DNA of 64,000 nucleotides, taken from the NCBI GenBank assembly GCA_963678305.2, contig CAXXVV010000012.1, forward strand, positions 558,001 to 622,000, written 5' to 3'. A program made the translations under genes and the position numbers. Of this stretch, positions 61,262 through 64,000 are shown in pieces (position 1 is the first letter of the stretch; every line of letters starts with the position of its first letter). Below the pieces are notes generated by a model. The model saw only the letters and a program-made list of their open reading frames with translations. It had not been told where the DNA came from and ran no database searches. Source of the stretch: G963676655 sp963678305. Its GTDB lineage: Bacteria; Verrucomicrobiota; Lentisphaeria; Victivallales; Victivallaceae.

Positions 61262-63763
61262 TTATATTTTTTTACTTTTCAGGAATTCGTCAGGAGAAAG
61301 GTCTCGCCCATATATTCTTATTTTTTTTATGTCGCCTGAATAGTATTGATATGGCTGCCATACATTGCGGCATTTTCCTCCAATAATCACAACATTCAAC
61401 ATCTCGTGTGCGCTCATGGGGGCAATGCTCTTCCTGTCCTGGAGTTCTCCATCAAGATATAAAGACAGATTTTTCAAATCATAAACTGCAGCAATGCGGG
61501 TCCATTTGCCAAACTTGACTGCTTTTTTCGAGCGAACTGAAACCGATATCTTGCTGCTGACTTTCTGGCCTCCCGCGGCTTCAATCGCGGAAGAACGTTC
61601 AACAATGATATATCCCTGGGGGTCGATACTCAATTGTATTTGATTATTGCCAGCCCCTATGATTCCCATGGCTTTCCCGGTTTTTTCAGGTTTTATTGAT
61701 ATTTCGTAGGTTGAAGCATAAGGGAAGGCGGTTCCACCCTGGATTGTTATATATTGATTCCCGTTAAACCGGTAATATCCGCCGGTAGTTTTGTCGTTTA
61801 TGAACAAAGGGGAGTTTATTTTTTTCTTTTTTTTCAGCCCGCCAAGGTGTTCATGCCGGTATGCAGTTCGGGCCAGATGTCCTCCGCCGTAGCCGCTGCC
61901 GCCAAGAAAACCATTATGCCGGTAACCGGAATAATCAATCAATAAGGGGCCCGCATCAAAATTGCACGGATAATAAAAGAATGGTATCCGGTCCGCATTG
62001 ATATTAATTTCAGTTATGCCATGTTTATTTGAAATTACGGGTAACTTCACCTGCTTGCCGTAGCGGTCGCCGGAGATCCATATGGGTGATGAAATATAGC
62101 GACACCCATGATTATTGACTAATTCCAGATTATACCAGTCCAGAGACGATATTGGATCGGGTAACAATATTGACTGCGCCATGTCCAGTGACCATTGGGA
62201 TTTCCTTTGGATTTCTCTGCCGTTGCGCATAATTCGAACGGTACCTCCGCCTTGATTCCAATTGCCGCTGGAATTTGATATTGCATCGCTTTGGATGACG
62301 GCCAAACCATATTCCGGATAATGCATAGTGTGACCATTTGTTACGGTATTAATACTCCACTTTTTTGTTCCTTTGTTGATGTTCAACATATTCCTTAACG
62401 ATCTTGACCACCAGAGTAAATGCGCCCTCATTCCGGCTACAAGCATGGTTGGGGGAAATGAGTCTATAACTTGTTTATAGTTTCGACTTTGAATTTTGAC
62501 TTTTGGCAATAACGCCAGTTTATCTGCAAATTCCAATGAGTCCAGTTTAAATACTTTTCTGTCAATCGTATTTTGTTTAAGTGTCATTGATGGAAATGTA
62601 TGAAGAATTTTCCCTTTTGCATCGCATATTTCCAGGGTCAGGCTCAATTTAGAATATTGATTTTCAGCGGGAAATGATAAGACTTCAAAGAGCGCGGGCT
62701 GCCCCAATAAAACATTGGTAAAATTGCTGACATAGACATCCAGCCCTTTTCTTTTTGATGTTTTTTTGCCGCGCCATTTATCAAGATGGTACTGGGCTGT
62801 TCGCAGCAGAACATCATCAAGTTCATACGACGGAAATATTCTTGAGTTTTCATATATATCGAAAAAATTGGTTATAACTATAGCATCCGGTTTTGAGGCG
62901 ATAGTGTCAGTCCATGACTTCAAATATTTCTCATTCAGATCAGGTATTGTTCCGCCATAATGAAAATGGACGGTATAGGTATTGTGAACGGATGCTTCAA
63001 ATATCTTATAAGGAAATTCTTCGTGCATAATTTTTGAGGCCATTGCATGAAATTTGCGTTGACCGGCATCTGTCCAGTTCGCGTAAGCGGAAATACCATC
63101 AAATACCTTGAGATACTCTCTGAGCACCTCTGGAGATTCCCTTAGTCTTTTAGTCCATGCATTTGCCAGGATGATGATTTTGCCATATTTTTTTTCTACG
63201 TTAGTCACCATTTTATGCCATGTTTCCGGGGAATATGTGGCGGGAGTGTAGATGATTAATACCGGAGCCCCATTCAACCTGTATACTGCGGGATGATTTT
63301 TAAGGGTTGGCCAGAGTTTTTTGAATAGATTCTCAAATTGTTCCACTGCCTTGTTTTCCGGTCCTTTGTGAACAGACACGAACAAAGACGTTTTAAATCC
63401 ATTGCCGGCAGCTTGAAAACCGTCAGCAGCATTTTTAAAGCTTTTTTGCCAGCTGATGCTGCCGTTTCTTTCAAGTGTGACTTCAAATTGCACTCCCGAT
63501 AAACCATAAGGTTTACAGACTTCCGCAACTTTTTGCCACATTAATTTTTCGTCTTTTGGAAAATTATTCCAGGCGTAGTCCGGACCACCCGCTCCATAGC
63601 GACACGAACGACTTGGTCGCCACCACGGATTAGCCTGGCTCCAGCAACTCTTCATATATGTTGTTTTGTCGAATTTTGGACGAAGGTCCTTCTGGATTGT
63701 TGCACTGGATGCTGTAGATATTACGGCCCCATAGCACAGCAAGGCGATTATTGCGTTGGTCAT
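61262..63763 (-). CDS. Secreted GH71-like hydrolase with C-terminal LamG domain
   Basis: About 833 residues. Signal peptide (1-21) if started at the ATG at 63763; a start at 63835 would put 24 polar residues ahead of it. The barrel region (about 30-340) resembles GH71/GH99-type alpha-glucanases: NHPAVYRLNGAPVLIIYTP and KPDAIVITNFFDIYENSRIF. The C-terminal about 190 residues form a LamG/concanavalin-like fold (GYYRFNGNQYITIQGG, WTRIAAVYDLKNLSLYLDGE, IIGGKCRNVW). Secreted, likely acting on an alpha-linked glucan or similar outside the cell. GH71 versus other TIM-barrel families is uncertain. Confidence 0.6.
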   Translation of the reverse strand: MTNAIIALLCYGAVISTASSATIQKDLRPKFDKTTYMKSCWSQANPWWRPSRSCRYGAGGPDYAWNNFPKDEKLMWQKVAEVCKPYGLSGVQFEVTLERNGSISWQKSFKNAADGFQAAGNGFKTSLFVSVHKGPENKAVEQFENLFKKLWPTLKNHPAVYRLNGAPVLIIYTPATYSPETWHKMVTNVEKKYGKIIILANAWTKRLRESPEVLREYLKVFDGISAYANWTDAGQRKFHAMASKIMHEEFPYKIFEASVHNTYTVHFHYGGTIPDLNEKYLKSWTDTIASKPDAIVITNFFDIYENSRIFPSYELDDVLLRTAQYHLDKWRGKKTSKRKGLDVYVSNFTNVLLGQPALFEVLSFPAENQYSKLSLTLEICDAKGKILHTFPSMTLKQNTIDRKVFKLDSLEFADKLALLPKVKIQSRNYKQVIDSFPPTMLVAGMRAHLLWWSRSLRNMLNINKGTKKWSINTVTNGHTMHYPEYGLAVIQSDAISNSSGNWNQGGGTVRIMRNGREIQRKSQWSLDMAQSILLPDPISSLDWYNLELVNNHGCRYISSPIWISGDRYGKQVKLPVISNKHGITEININADRIPFFYYPCNFDAGPLLIDYSGYRHNGFLGGSGYGGGHLARTAYRHEHLGGLKKKKKINSPLFINDKTTGGYYRFNGNQYITIQGGTAFPYASTYEISIKPEKTGKAMGIIGAGNNQIQLSIDPQGYIIVERSSAIEAAGGQKVSSKISVSVRSKKAVKFGKWTRIAAVYDLKNLSLYLDGELQDRKSIAPMSAHEMLNVVIIGGKCRNVWQPYQYYSGDIKKIRIYGRDLSPDEFLKSKKI

Positions 63764-63892
63764 ATTTAAACTTTCTGTGTTTTTAAATTTTTCTTTAATG
63801 AGAGATTTGAGTTCAAGATGTACCAATACACACAATCAGATAATTGCGGTATCGGAGTTGGAATTGTTTTGTATAAGAATAAACTTAGTTGC

Positions 63893-64000
63893 TTATTTAA
63901 TTGCTTTCCAGGAGTTTGAATTCATCGTTTCAGTCCATTTCATAGCCCTTGCGTGACCGTCAACAAATGTCCAATTATTCCTGCCTGAATGATATCCCAC
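63893..64000 (-). CDS. C-terminus of an H-X9-DG pseudopilin (partial, runs off the window)
   Basis: The last 35 codons of a minus-strand gene, ending in TAA at 63893-63895. They encode a HSGRNNWTFVDGH stretch, an exact H-X9-DG match typical of the C-terminus of DUF1559-type pseudopilins, then MKWTETMNSNSWKAIK. The N-terminus lies beyond base 64000. It lies 129 bases upstream of the GH71-like gene on the same strand. Confidence 0.8.
   Translation of the reverse strand: MGYHSGRNNWTFVDGHARAMKWTETMNSNSWKAIK

Overview
The window looks like chromosomal DNA of a Gram-negative bacterium of the PVC group, most likely Lentisphaerota (Victivallis/Lentisphaera-like). This is inference from gene content: an LPS gene (kdtA), H-X9-DG pseudopilins next to glycoside hydrolases, fused Gfo/Idh and DUF5107/DUF6259-type carbohydrate genes, eukaryote-like Ser/Thr kinases and large hybrid sensor kinases. 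No rRNA, CRISPR array, phage or complete insertion sequence was seen.

Layout. 1-5.0 kb, minus strand: a sulfate activation operon (cysD-cysQ-cysNC) followed by metK. 5.0-5.5 kb is an intergenic repeat region, then a small membrane protein. 6-12.3 kb, minus: a four-gene operon kdtA-thiC-DEAD-box RNA helicase-UvrD-like helicase. 12.5-15.5 kb: a hybrid histidine kinase with a periplasmic substrate-binding-like sensor. 15.5-18.6 kb: an AraC regulator divergent from a Gfo/Idh oxidoreductase and a sugar isomerase/epimerase. 18.6-22.9 kb, minus: a metallo-beta-lactamase-fold protein, two Ser/Thr kinases and a FetA/FetB transporter. 23.3-26.1 kb: a second hybrid kinase whose first PAS module resembles that of the first kinase.

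26.3-33.1 kb, minus: a carbohydrate operon that starts with a pseudopilin (pseudopilin, TPR/DUF6259-like protein, Gfo/Idh, GH36-like alpha-galactosidase). It is transcribed from a perfect consensus sigma70-type promoter, divergently from a GntR/LacI-type regulator whose own promoter carries two palindromic operator-like sites. 34.4-36.2 kb: a radical SAM protein, a CGGC-domain protein and a SnoaL-like protein. 36.7-42.1 kb: a six-gene unit with an ABC-2 transporter (one ATPase, two permeases) and three membrane-anchored partners (CBM9-like, zinc-ribbon/TPR-like, Lys-tailed), the best candidate for an undescribed system.

42.6-55.9 kb is the translation/transcription core: tRNA-Leu, tRNA-Thr, tuf, rpmG, tRNA-Trp, secE, nusG, rplK, rplA, rplJ, rplL, rpoB, rpoC, closed by a strong terminator. 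56-64 kb, minus: a second glycan locus (truncated pseudopilin at the edge, GH71-like/LamG protein, TIM-barrel hydrolase, DUF5107/TPR protein), repeating the pseudopilin-first order.

All family names come from recognising motifs by eye. No database search was run.
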